Shown: positions 1 to 10,407, counted from the first letter of the stretch. The stretch is 27,129 nt of DNA from Fragilariopsis cylindrus CCMP1102 (GCA_900095095.1 FMBT01000042.1:1-27129); one strand, 5' to 3'. The notes: generated by a model not told the origin, from the sequence alone. Numbers and translations: made by a program.

Positions 1-2571
1 GTCTACAGTGTGTATCAGTATTCTTACCTTTGACGCTATTATAACTTCGTTTTCGTTTGTTGCGGCGGGGAGTGCAATCTGTGAAATTGATTCTCTTAAG
101 TTTGGCAATGCGCCTTTCTTCATATCACTGCATAGTGTATCAATAATATCATCAACCACATCACTTTCATGGAAAGCACGAATCACATTATCACCAACAC
201 ACGATCCAAGTATAGAAGAAAGCGCTTCTAGAGATGTTTGAGTAGAAGTAGAAGATATGTTTTCCTTCAATGCATCTAACAAAGCTTCTAAATGAGCGGC
301 GACAACCGAGGAGGCCAACTTTGCACTTGAGGAACAAGCGGTGGTAAGAGCCAATCGATCATACCGATCTTCATCGTTACATTCGGCTCTAACAAATGCG
401 GCAGCCTTAAGTTCGGGGAAAATTGTCGTTTGAATACAATACTGAACCTTCTCAGACATCAAAACTGTTTGTGCAAGTACATCATTCGGATCTTCATCGT
501 CGCGTAAACTCAACGAAACTCCAACAATACGCCCTAGCACTTTGCTAGAAGTAAATTGGTATTTAACAAAATCTTCTTGATCTTCAGAGGATTCATTCAC
601 TGTTGTCACAACATTTCTTAGAAGACCCTTCAAAAAGTTGCAGATGCGAACTTTAAGTTCATCCGACTCTAAATCTTTTTCCGTACATGAAAGAAATAAG
701 CATTCGAGACACGATAATGCTGCTGATTTGTGCGAAAGAGAGTCCGAACTCTGATCTTCACTTTCTATGATATTCAACATGAGATTACATGCTTTCATTG
801 CATACGCCTCTAATGGGTGGGGTGTAATCGCCACTCCTTCTTTCTTTAATTTTGATAGAGCAACCTGCGACGACGAAAAAAAGGCTGCAATGCCATGAAT
901 TGCAGCGAGTGTATTATCTGCGTCTCCCAAACCCCCTGCAAGAAATTCTATCAAAGGCCCTAGACCCTTCGTCAGACAAATTCGAAGCGTTCGAGGACCA
1001 CCAGATGCTGCCAGGGATGCTTCGTAAGCAATAGATGTTTTCGCATAAGCGGGAGTAAGTTTGAGTTTCTTCCCCTCCTTATCGAGTGATTCGGAGACAA
1101 ATGTTTTCCACAATGCGTGCTCGTTTTTATTGGACTTCTCCAGTTCCCGTGCTACCCTTGAAGCAAAATTCCGACAAGTTTCGGCCAGTACTTTGTTCTG
1201 ATCACTTATATCCCCTCCTCCGTGACTTACATTAACTGATGCTTCGTCGTGAGTTGCGATCAAGGCCGTTGATAGATTACGAGCCTCGTCAATAGTAAGA
1301 TTAACGCATTCATTTGTTTCCTTTTGGTCCTCGGGAAATAACAGACTAGAAATGCATTCCATGCATTCTAATTTTTCTAATGTAGAAATATTTTCTTCGT
1401 CGGCTTGTCCAGGAAGTAGTTGGTCCAGAAATAAATTGATACTGCACCCCAACATGGTTGGTTTATGATACTGTCTACTAGCTCCGTCCATCTTGGTAAA
1501 TGTTAAAACAGAAATCAATTCTGAATGCAAACCTTCACGAGTGATGCCATGTATATTATTTGGTGGAGGTGTGAATTGGATAGGATAGTACGGTGCGACA
1601 GCATCGAAGAAGTCTTCGTTGGGAAATACCTGTGTAGAATTTTCTACTACGTTTGATGTAAACCATTCGTAAAACGCAACTTGCGTAGTATGAATCAATT
1701 CAAGAAGCTGCATTAAACATCGTGGATCCGATTCTCCAGGAATACATCGAGCAATAAAATCTGCAAATTGAATATAGTGTCTTTGTATACTGGATATGAT
1801 AGATTGATGGTCCTTCTTGTTCCGTATAAGTGACGCTGTTGATGTCGACTTTGACACTTTGGATACTCCAATTACGGCGTGACGCAATAAAGTAAAACAT
1901 AAGGATCGTTTTGATCTAGGTAAGGTTGATAATCCACCTCGTATATCCTTAAAGTTTGCACCACCGTCCATTTCATCATCGTCATTCATGTCATCCTCAT
2001 CTGCTGCACATCTCCGTTCTACACTTCTTTTAGCAAAATCGACTCGAATTTTCATTGCCTCCGCAGCCGCATTATCATTATCGGACATACCGGAAGAATT
2101 ATTTTGGGTTGTTGTTCCTGTTCCAACCAGAGCGCTAAGACATTGTATCGATATGTCTCTAATCATACTATCGTAATCCTCTTCATATTCGTCGTCAACA
2201 ATTGGACCACATTGTAATGAAAGAAAATTTCCCAATAGTACGAGACATGAATTGGATATGGTATTAACATCGCCATTATTATTACTATCGCTGCAGCAGC
2301 ATCCTTCAATAGCACCCAATAGGACATACATGCCACGAAGACGTATAGGAAGATTTTTTGATGTAAATGCAGGGCCAAGATCACGAATCAATTCTGCCAA
2401 TGACTCTTCATGAGCCGAGATTTTTTGAAAACAAATTCTAGATTCCTGTCGAAGATCGGTGTTAGTTTTCTTCGTCGTCGTCGGAAGTGGTGGTAGCCCT
2501 TCTTGAGACAACATACCATCGTCGTTATCGTCGTCCGCCGACAATACGAGATCCTTCAAGTTCTGAAACAT
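1..2571 (-). CDS. MMS19: MMS19 cytosolic Fe-S assembly / DNA repair HEAT-repeat protein (3' end beyond window)
   Basis: MMS19 is the adaptor of the cytosolic iron-sulfur targeting complex. It hands Fe-S clusters to DNA polymerases, helicases such as XPD, and primase. One uninterrupted minus-strand frame of 857 codons runs from the ATG at 2571-2569 to the window edge. An in-frame TAG lies a few codons upstream of this ATG, so the start is well fixed. The family signature is a run near residues 325-345 reading YYPIQFTPPPNNIHGITREG. It matches the MMS19 N-terminal domain motif in which a Y-F/Y-P-I-x-F-T-P-P-P-N-D/N core is followed by HGI-x-R-E. Helical HEAT/ARM-like sequence follows, with acidic linkers near residues 185-205. 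Human MMS19 has about 1030 residues, so probably 150-200 C-terminal residues are missing on the left. No intron or frame break is seen. The identification is firm from the motif; the role in this organism is inferred from the family. Confidence 0.88.
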   Translation of the reverse strand, partial: MFQNLKDLVLSADDDNDDGMLSQEGLPPLPTTTKKTNTDLRQESRICFQKISAHEESLAELIRDLGPAFTSKNLPIRLRGMYVLLGAIEGCCCSDSNNNGDVNTISNSCLVLLGNFLSLQCGPIVDDEYEEDYDSMIRDISIQCLSALVGTGTTTQNNSSGMSDNDNAAAEAMKIRVDFAKRSVERRCAADEDDMNDDDEMDGGANFKDIRGGLSTLPRSKRSLCFTLLRHAVIGVSKVSKSTSTASLIRNKKDHQSIISSIQRHYIQFADFIARCIPGESDPRCLMQLLELIHTTQVAFYEWFTSNVVENSTQVFPNEDFFDAVAPYYPIQFTPPPNNIHGITREGLHSELISVLTFTKMDGASRQYHKPTMLGCSINLFLDQLLPGQADEENISTLEKLECMECISSLLFPEDQKETNECVNLTIDEARNLSTALIATHDEASVNVSHGGGDISDQNKVLAETCRNFASRVARELEKSNKNEHALWKTFVSESLDKEGKKLKLTPAYAKTSIAYEASLAASGGPRTLRICLTKGLGPLIEFLAGGLGDADNTLAAIHGIAAFFSSSQVALSKLKKEGVAITPHPLEAYAMKACNLMLNIIESEDQSSDSLSHKSAALSCLECLFLSCTEKDLESDELKVRICNFLKGLLRNVVTTVNESSEDQEDFVKYQFTSSKVLGRIVGVSLSLRDDEDPNDVLAQTVLMSEKVQYCIQTTIFPELKAAAFVRAECNDEDRYDRLALTTACSSSAKLASSVVAAHLEALLDALKENISSTSTQTSLEALSSILGSCVGDNVIRAFHESDVVDDIIDTLCSDMKKGALPNLRESISQIALPAATNENEVIIASKVRILIHTVD

Positions 2572-3671
2572 CTCTTGATACTATTTGCTGTTAGATTTGA
2601 TATATATGTACTGTATGATGTATTACTGTATTATATCATCAAATATTCTTCGTCTTGTAAGTACTACGATACTGACGAAACAATGTCATGGGAATGATGT
2701 TCATTGTTGTAACTACTGTAAAATTTAAATTATATTTTTATGTGATGGAAAGAGTAATGATAAAACAAATCTCACGACTGCGGGTCAAGGTTAGACGATG
2801 TGTGGAAAAATAAATAAAATTATAATAGTTAGGTCGAAGGACGGACAGAGCTGTTGCTGAGGACAATCTTACTTAATGTACTAAGGGGATCGCACTTTTT
2901 TTAATGTGTGGTTAAAGGCGTTCTCCTTTTATAGAAGCCTATGTATTTATCATCATTGTGACACTGTGTCAGACACATTGTCTTGCTTCATCGCGTTATT
3001 CATTATTTAATTTATTTAATGTAAGTTATATATTATTTAATTACATAAAAATATTATAATCTGCAGCATACAGGTGTTACTGGACAGAGCAGTACGCGGA
3101 CAAAAGTGTCACCTATTAAAATATAGTATGTCCTTGTTAGCATTGATATTTTGTACTACTGTCCAAGTACCAGTAATAGCTGGCTTTGAACTATGGCTGT
3201 GCTACACCTTCACCACTTGGTACATTGTGATACTGTGAATGTGGTTGAACCCGAATGCATACTAGTAGTACTGTGTATCGAATACACATGGAAGTAAACC
3301 AACAGGAATAAAAATACGAAATCGCGAATTTAAAATGATATCTTTAACGATATACAGCAGTATATATTCTAGTAGAATAAGCGTATAGGTATAGATAGAT
3401 AGTAGTATAATAATATAAATACAGTTTTAATTTGAGGTGATAATTTTGTATTTAACTTTAGATAATAGTTCGTTGTAAATATCGTCATTGTTTTGCTGAT
3501 GTCAGTCAGTCATGATGTATGTTAATAAAATAATGATGGATATGTGTTTTCTTCTTTTCTCCTTCCCCTCTACGCACTCTTTTCTCTAAATTGTACGAAA
3601 TGATTTTATATAAACAGTATTGTATTTGAATTCGAATTTGAATTCGAATTCAGTATTTGAACACGATCGAT
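2572..3671. other. spacer: MMS19 promoter side and 3' region of the next gene
   Basis: About 1.1 kb of AT-rich DNA lies between two minus-strand genes. It should hold the MMS19 5' UTR and promoter (right after 2571) and the 3' UTR of the gene ending at 3672. No open frame here looks coding. A short tandem 12-mer lies at 3628-3651. I see no RNA gene. Confidence 0.6.
3628..3651. repeat. tandem 12-mer built of GAATTCGAATT
   Basis: Two adjacent 12-base units, GAATTCGAATTT and GAATTCGAATTC, contain nested EcoRI and TTCGAA palindromes. They lie just downstream of the stop codon of the minus-strand gene at 3672, so they fall in its likely 3' UTR. Confidence 0.85.
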
Positions 3672-5005
3672 CTATTGAATCGCGGACATACATTTTTGTG
3701 CTTGTTTCATTAGATTAGAATGTTTGGATTCACCAACTTGCTTTGCATGATCAAATGCATCATATAATTCTGTTGTATCATGATCAACATTTACAAAGTA
3801 CTGTAATGACTTAGCAGAAAGTAATGCAGTATTAGGATGTTTATTAGCATCTTGTAAATCTTGTAATAAAGTAGGACGTAATGATTCACGAAGAAAAAGT
3901 GGAATCTCTTGTTTAGTATCATCGTATGCTCTTAATGAATTAGCAAGGATGTTTAAACACATATTCCGTAAGATCATAGAATCATCATGTTCATCATCAT
4001 CATCATCATCTTCATCATCATCAAATACACCACGAGACTTTCGTTTCTTTCCTTTACACCTGTTGTTGTTGTTGTTGTTCACGATGCACTTGAAGACCTT
4101 GATACCAACCTCATTATCAGGTTGGAAGAGTTTCGTTGCAACAGCACGAGCTGTTGATAACGATAATTTATCAGAATTCACCAATGGTGAGAGTATCTGT
4201 AAACCAAGATATTGTGAATCAAATCCTGGTAATTTCATCATCTTGGCTACCATCGCCAACGATGAATCAGCACTTCTTGAGGAGGAGCCGCCGCCGCTAC
4301 CATATTCATCATCGTCTGAGTCTGTGTCTTCATCATCTTCATCCGTAACCTCAGGAAGTTTGTTGCTTGAAGTGAGTATTTTCTTCCCTTCTGCACTATC
4401 AAGAATAGCTTGTGTATCATTATGAAATACAAGTGATGTACCGAATCGACGTTGGACTTCAACAATAATACCATGATTGTATCGTCCACGTCCACGATAT
4501 AAACGGATACGAAAATCAACACCTTCTTCAGTTGTACATTTCACCTTAGCTTTACTATCATCATATTGTGCCTCAATTGATCGTTCACGTAAAATTGAAC
4601 TAATTCTTGGTGCGATATCTGATGGAATGGAATGTGGTATAAAAACAGCTGTACGTTCTAATGGATGGAATTCTGGCAATGATGGTGCAGATGATAGATT
4701 CCATACAAAACGTGTTGTTTCTACTTGCTTTTGCTTCTGTTGAACGAGACCGTTCTAACGATGGTGTTGCCTTCATGGGAGAAGTATCAATCGTAGCCGC
4801 ACTTCCTCCTCCTTGATGACCCATCATCGCCGAGGGGGCATTGTTGGTAATGGTTTAATGAGGGCATGATCATAGTAGGAGCAATCTTACGAGTTACCTC
4901 CTCAACATCATCGTCCATCATATTCATTTTAGGATTCATTGGTAGACCATTGAAGTATCCCGGTCCAGTGTGACCACCGACGTCATTGATGTTGCTGTCA
5001 CTCAT
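3672..5005 (-). CDS. unrecognised protein with KA1-like N-terminal fold and acidic middle; 5' model unresolved
   Basis: The bulk is a clean minus-strand frame from about 4754 to the TAG at 3672-3674. It has no ATG near its upstream end, so the protein must start further up. The likely start is the ATG at 5005. That frame stays open to about 4788 but is in a different phase. One phase-0 GT-AG intron (donor near 4897, acceptor TAG near 4755 or CAG near 4743) would join them. However, a third frame at about 4830-4740 also looks coding, so two or three base losses are an alternative. The conserved-looking part, near 4680-4400, resembles a KA1-type fold: a short helix, then strands, then RRFGTSLVFHNDTQAIL. 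After it come an acidic Asp/Glu/Ser stretch, helical segments that could be HEAT-like, an Asn run, a Lys/Arg patch and an Asp run. I cannot name a function. The KA1 likeness is by eye and weak. Confidence 0.6.
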
Positions 5006-5030
5006 TGTTGTAAGTGTGTGTTTTAACTAT

Positions 5031-5100
5031 TTGTGTTGTGTTGCGTTGCGTTGCGTTGTGTTGCGTTGTGTTGCGTTGCGTTGCGTTGCGTTGTGTTGTG
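5031..5100. repeat. TTGYG pentanucleotide repeat, 14 units
   Basis: Seventy bases consist of exactly fourteen TTGTG or TTGCG units with no interruption. The fourth base alternates irregularly between T and C. The array sits 26 bases upstream of the ATG at 5005 of the minus-strand gene, so it is probably in its 5' UTR or core promoter, where the transcript strand reads CRCAA units. Confidence 0.95.
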
Positions 5101-7579
5101 TGAGCTAGTGAGTGTGTGATTATTGTATGAGTTCGTTTTGTGATTGTGATCGTTTGTGTGTGTGACCAAAATATTGCATTGATGATGATAAGTTAGAGGT
5201 ATGTTTAATAAAATTATGAGAGATTGCGGTATGTGTACCGGTATGTGTAATGTAGCTGTTTTGTGTTGTGCACGGTTCGCAACGGTCCTAATGTAACGGT
5301 AGGCGAAGGGTTCAAAAATTTATACGGCGTAATGTGCTTTTTAATTCTTCTTAATACCGGGTCTAGTACAATGACTCACGGGAAGCACGTAGAAGCACAA
5401 AATAATGCGCATCACGTCCAACCTTTTATAGAGAGAGATATTATAAGTAAACGTATGCAATATTTGACTTCTTTCCTCCTTCAAGCAAGACATGCCCCGA
5501 GCGATGAAAAATCAGCTGATATTGAATAGAGATGAGAACACTAAATAAACGACCAGCATCGACACATGTTTCATATTTAAGACCTACAATAATATTACGT
5601 ACAGTAATAGCTCCTATATAATTATTTTCACTTATACTTCAAACAAATCAAAACAATTATTAATAGGGAACCGGCTGTGTCGTAGAAGAAATAGCTGTCA
5701 ATAGCTAAACTACACTACGCGATTACCGGTATACTATTATTTAAAAGCTGCGGCTAGCGATTGTAATACTACGCGGCTAGTGTCATTTTTTAATGAGCGC
5801 TAGCGCTACAAACAAGAGAAGCGTACTTAGTGTACAAGTAGAGAAGAACCTTGGGTCGTGGTTACTCACCTCATACAACAATCGCGCTCAAAGGTATTGA
5901 AGAATCGTTTAACAAGCTCTACATACGTACAACCTTTCTTGCAGTAGTTCCCTCTTTTGCATGCGCGTAGTCAGTTATTAAGACTATTTCTGTACTGATT
6001 ATTTCAATCACGAAGAATCGAATCTTGTTACCATCGCATTGCGTTAGAACTACGGAACTACAATGATATGCAAAGGCCGATACTACTGTACATTGTACAC
6101 AGAATGAATGACATACAATAGGAAGCATTTCCCATGGTGGTGCAGAATACCTTTTTAGTGGTGCATGTGTGCCAGCAACTACTTGCTTGTACCTGTACAA
6201 GTTCAAGGGCTAACGTTGACACGTTTTGACAGTCAGCTTAGCACACATTACAAAATAATAAACAACATCACTCAACAGTAATAAAGAATTAACAATTTGG
6301 TTGCTGACTAATATAAGGTATGAATTTTTATGTCCAGCTAGGAGAACTTTGTTTCATCAAATAGGACTTAGATGTCAGTAACACTAGCCTGACTATGACT
6401 ATTGCTGGTGGTCAAGTCATGTCAATATTGACGACGGAGATTGGCCTGTAAGTAGTCCAATGTTCACAATAAACTTGGAACTTGGAACCAAGAATCAAAG
6501 TAGTAACCACTGTAATACTTCCAACAAAGACAAAAATTATGGTATTCCCTTCCATCTTGTGCCTTAACTCTCAATTGAACTGCTACTGGTGGATGGAAAG
6601 AAATTAGGTTGATTTCTATTATTTTGGTAAAAACTGATTATTTTTGAGTAGGGATGAATATTATGATGAGAATGAATGCTGCCACAAATAATCCAAAGCA
6701 GTTTTATATGATAATGATAACTATTCAAATTGATAAAGACCTATCAATTAGATAGTATAAGGTACTGTAGATTGTGTGCTTGCAACACCCAATCCAAAAG
6801 GCAACAAAATTAGCAATCATAAACTGAAGTATTGACAAGTATACTACACATTATTATTATGTTGTGTTTTCACACCATATACCAAAAAATACTCTATACT
6901 ATTTTATACTGCTGCGCGCATTTTTAAGCAACCTGATATCCATCCTTGTACATGAAATACATTTGAAAACAACAGCAACAACAATAACAATTTTAAAAGC
7001 AACCTGATATCCATACTTGTACATGAAATACATTTGAAAACAACAGCAACAACAATAATAACAACACAACCAATCAAAAAAAGATCAACAACATATCTAG
7101 AATAAATCAGTGATACCAGAACCAACAATGTCGTAGGAGAAAACAAACACAACAATAATAGGGGTTACCAATAATGCTACTGACATTACTCAGGCTCTAC
7201 AGATAAAACCAACAGGCTACAGCAATAACTAAATACAATAGTAAAGGACAGTAATGCTCTATTTTTTTTTGCACCTCTTGAGTGATGAGTCAAAATTCAG
7301 CTCTGTTTTCAGTCGCACCTCAAGAGACAATTTTTCATTGGATCATATAAATTCAATCAGACTATTATCACCATGTTGCTGTTGCTATTCTATTTCTAGC
7401 GCCCTATGCCAATGTTGGAGATACATGGAAAACAATAGTTCCTCATTTTTTATTATTACTGTGGTGAAGCAATCAAATTTAATTCAATTCATGTTGTATC
7501 AGGAGTTGCGCAATCAAAAATACATGAACAATACTTAGCTACTGGGATTACCCACAGCCTTTTGTTTTCCTGCACATAA
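5101..7579. other. long spacer without a recognisable gene
   Basis: About 2.5 kb with only short open frames on either strand (under 100 codons), none of which I recognise. It holds two TACCGGTA palindromes (5236-5243 and 5724-5731), a 71-bp tandem duplication (from 6926) and AT-rich sequence. The left part should carry the promoter of the gene starting at 5005. An 88-codon plus-strand frame at 5263-5529 and a 95-codon minus-strand frame at 5919-6206 have no features that support translation. Confidence 0.5.
6926..7063. repeat. 71-bp tandem duplication
   Basis: The segment starting AAGCAACCTGATATCCAT at 6926 recurs at 6997 with one base change (CATCC versus CATAC). It is followed by the same TTGTACATGAAATACATT and CAACAGCAACAAC runs. 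The second copy has one extra AAT triplet near its end. The copies are so alike that the duplication is recent. Confidence 0.9.
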
Positions 7580-7640
7580 TTACCAAGCTTGTTTTCTTAT
7601 ATATATAATATGTAAACTCTTGTTGTCATTGTTATTGTTA

Positions 7641-7719
7641 TTGCTGTTGCTGATGCTGATGCTGATGCTGATGATGCTGTTGCTGTTGCTGATGCTGTTG
7701 CTGATGCTGTTGCTGTTGT
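7641..7719. repeat. imperfect (TGC/TGA/TGT)n trinucleotide repeat
   Basis: About 80 bases of TTGCTG and ATGCTG units. Read on the minus strand this is CAG/CAA/CAT, which would code for Gln and His in one frame and for Asn, Ser and Ile in another. It forms the 3' part of the coding-like remnant on that strand. Confidence 0.9.
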
Positions 7720-8238
7720 CTATCATTTTTAATTGATGCTGTGTTTGATGGGGTTCTTTATCATCAAGATATTGATCTGTGTGATACAAATATTGCATTC
7801 TTTGCTTTTGGGTTGGTATTTGAGAATTCAAACATCCTTTGTTTCATACCGATCTTTTGCTGTTGATAATGAACATTTCTCTGGTGACTATCTCTGCTGA
7901 TTATTACGTGATCTTTCTCCTCTTATTTTTCCCTCCAACATATTTCTTGTCTCTCTATCTTCTACTTGCAAGTCTCTCTTGTTGATATCATTCCTGTCTC
8001 TCTTCTTATCCTTCTTATCTTGCATGCATATATTATTATTTTTGACAGTAGAAGTGTTTTCTTCTTTTTTTTCATCCTTCTAATCTACGACACACACGCT
8101 GCTGCCCATCTTTGCCAGTAGAGATTTGACCATTTAACTAGTCTGTTCCAACAATTTTGTTGTTGCTTTGGTTGGATTTGTAATGTCGTCATTAAATATG
8201 GTAGCTTTACATTCCAAACCTTTTGGGATCCCAATTAA

Positions 8239-8254
8239 CCCCCCCCCCCCCCCC
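8239..8254. repeat. C16 homopolymer
   Basis: Sixteen uninterrupted C bases. A tract this long is prone to length change by slippage and to miscounting in sequencing, so the reading frame across it on the minus strand cannot be trusted. Confidence 0.95.
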
Positions 8255-8330
8255 TCTATCCTTCTTTCCTGGATGAGATTTTCTGAATGGAAACAAAGGA
8301 CACAATCAAAAAGTATACTCATCATTGAAA

Positions 8331-9060
8331 GGATCAGATGAGATTAAAAAGAGGGGTTTCAAATCAACCACCACCAAGCATTTCTATGGATATCAAGATT
8401 TTGTCATACATTGAAATTTTCACATCAAAATAGTTAATTGTACAGTAATATATGCTGATTGGTGGTATTGAATTAACTTTACAAAGTTCCAAGAGCTTGC
8501 CAGATACCTGATACAAGTATATAACCAGAAGAAACATCTATCACCACACAATAATGAACATAATTGTTGAGTTGAAGTTGCTTCCAGTATCTAATTTTTA
8601 TTGAGGAAGAAGGGAATATTATTTCACTAGACTAGCTACCCCACATCATAATGGCTAATAAGGCTGAATAAAGAACTTTTTTACTCTCCCGCAGACATAG
8701 AACTTTTACCACTCATTCATTATTGGTTGTGGATCTTACACATATTATTCCCAGATTCAATATTGCATTCCCAGTGAACCAATACACATCTAAAGTAAAC
8801 AACAAACGCACAGTATGGCTTTGGTAGAGCATCAGCATTATATATTATAAGTAAAATTAACTCGTTATATTGATAGTTTTGAAAAAAGGACAGGCAAAGA
8901 ATATTCACAAGAAATTTTATTATAAATTTTATTTGTTCTTATCTCGAACAAAACTACAACATGCACCAATACCCTGGTCAATGTTTGTAGACCAATAATA
9001 GTAGTAGAAGTAGTAGTAATAACAATGACAACAACAATATCCCAGGACGGCAACAACTAT
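8331..9060. other. spacer downstream of the histone deacetylase gene
   Basis: About 730 AT-rich bases that should contain the 3' UTR of the HDAC gene, whose stop is at 9061. Only short open frames occur. A GTAGTAGAAGTAGTAGTAAT-type trinucleotide stretch lies near 9000-9020. I see no RNA gene. Confidence 0.5.
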
Positions 9061-10407
9061 CTAACCCACTAGTTCTGACGAGTGCTCTTTCCTTTCATCT
9101 TCGGTAGGACCATCAACTTCCAAGTTCATTCCACGAGGATTGAGCTGCGATTCTACCTGTCCAGTTTGAATCTGTACACTAGGAACAGGTTCAACATCGG
9201 ACAAAATTTCCAAAAGCTGGTTCTTGGTCTTTTCAAGATACTCAGGCGAATTCAGATTTTCCATGTTGCTAACAGGAAGGTTGAGACGATAGTCTGGCCC
9301 AAAGTACTCAAAGTAATCGTTGAAGGGTAGCTCGTCCTTAACTTCTTCCCCCGTCAACACTGCTGTTTCGTACGTCCAACACCTTGGTACATTGCGGAGA
9401 GTATACCCCCACCTCCCAATACCAACATCGGTATACCAAAGCTGCGAACGTACCGGACGCAGTCTGCATGGCCCTTCACGGATAAATTGAAACACCCAAG
9501 ACGATCTCCCGACAATGAATCTGCACCACATTGGAGGACAATTGCTCCCGGAGCAAACATTTCCATGATTTTGCCAATCACGGGACGGAAGATACTTTTA
9601 TACGACTTATCGTCCATACCATCATTCAAGGGAAAGTTGATGGAATAGTTCTTTCCATCTGCATGTCCAACATCATGAACGTCTCCAGTTCCAGGGAAGT
9701 ATTCACCAAATTTATGAAATGAACACGTCATGACACGGTTTGTTGAGTAAAATGCCTCCTCGACACCATCTCCGTGATGGATGTCGATATCGATGTAAAG
9801 AACACGTTCGTGTTTTTTAGAAGTTCAAGAATTGCTAAAACACAATCATTGACGTAACAAAATCCAGATGCTTCTGCTTTCTTTGCATGATGTAGTCCTC
9901 CCGCCCAGTTAATGACGATATCGACCGCGTTATCATTCAACCGCGCCGCTCCACCGATCGATCCGGAAGTGTACAGTTGACAAAATTCAAATAATCCATC
10001 AAAGACGGGACAATCCTCTCCGACATTAAATCTTTGCAGTTGTCGGACATAATCTCCCATGTTGTCAGGAGTAATAACTTTCAGAAAATTGATGTAATCA
10101 TCACTGTGGAAACGTGTCATTGCGGTAGGAGATACCAAACGAGGACGAAATACCTCCATCTTTCGGTACAGACCATAGTTGACAACCAAGTTGTGGGTCA
10201 TACGGACACGATGAGGTTTCATTGGATGGCCTAAAAATCAGTCACATTATATCAAAAATATTCATACGGTGTTAGAAGGATTGTAATAATTAACTATTCA
10301 AAAATTTCACTTCATTTTACTTTTGAACATGACTTACCTTGGCCATAATGGTAATTGCCAACCTCGGCATCATAAAAATACGAAACTCTTCTGTTCTCGG
10401 CGGTCAT
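9061..10407 (-). CDS. HDAC1: class I histone deacetylase (RPD3/HDAC1-like), two apparent 1-base frame breaks
   Basis: This is a zinc-dependent enzyme that removes acetyl groups from histone lysines in the nucleus, usually inside corepressor complexes. Exon 1 (10407-10338) starts [21 protein letters not shown] 107-base GT-AG intron (10337-10231) splits the codon before [13 protein letters not shown]. Exon 2 carries [16 protein letters not shown], then [10 protein letters not shown] with the paired active-site His, then DIDIHHGDG with zinc ligands Asp and His, then [10 protein letters not shown] with the third ligand Asp, and GGGG-YT with the catalytic Tyr. The end is a short acidic tail, about 413 residues in all, a typical length. 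The frame breaks twice: at the T6 run 9813-9818 (before HERVLYID) and at the C5 run 9406-9410 (just before the catalytic Tyr). Each needs one more base or a -1 slip. All catalytic residues are kept, so decay looks unlikely. Confidence 0.93.
10231..10337 (-). other. HDAC intron, 107 bases
   Basis: The donor GTAAGT follows CAAG and the acceptor is TTTTTAG before GCCATCCA. Splicing is in phase 1 and restores the conserved [13 protein letters not shown] stretch at the N-terminus of class I deacetylases. Confidence 0.92.

Larger units (their letters stand above)
7580..8330 (-). pseudogene. coding-like remnant, charged then Gln/His-rich, broken by stops and frame changes
   Basis: No intact frame exists, but the minus strand reads like protein in successive pieces. 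From about 8330 to 7880 one frame holds only two early stops (TAA near 8135, TAG near 8090). It then gives a charged stretch that includes KDKKRDRNDINKRDLQVEDR and ends at a TAG near 7885. A shift of one base continues with HQRNVHYQQQKIGMKQRM. Another shift gives PTQKQRMQYLYHTDQYLDDK, and a further one gives a Gln/His run from the CAG/CAT repeat at 7641-7719. A 16-base G run (C at 8239-8254 on the plus strand) lies inside. This could be a decayed gene, a gene damaged by base losses in assembly, or a transcribed spacer. No family is recognised. Confidence 0.35.

Noticed and set aside
3949..4425. 158-codon plus-strand open frame with Ser runs
   Set aside because: It is the antisense reading of the acidic Asp/Glu-rich minus-strand gene; the Ser runs come from complement of Asp codons.
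5263..5529. 88-codon plus-strand open frame
   Set aside because: No motif, no signal peptide, no homolog known to me, and it lies alone in a repeat-rich spacer.
5919..6206. 95-codon minus-strand open frame
   Set aside because: The residues show no domain or pattern, and random frames of this length are common in this window.
7254..7538. 94-codon plus-strand open frame
   Set aside because: No domain or homology is recognisable, and it starts in a T run. I see no reason to call it a gene.
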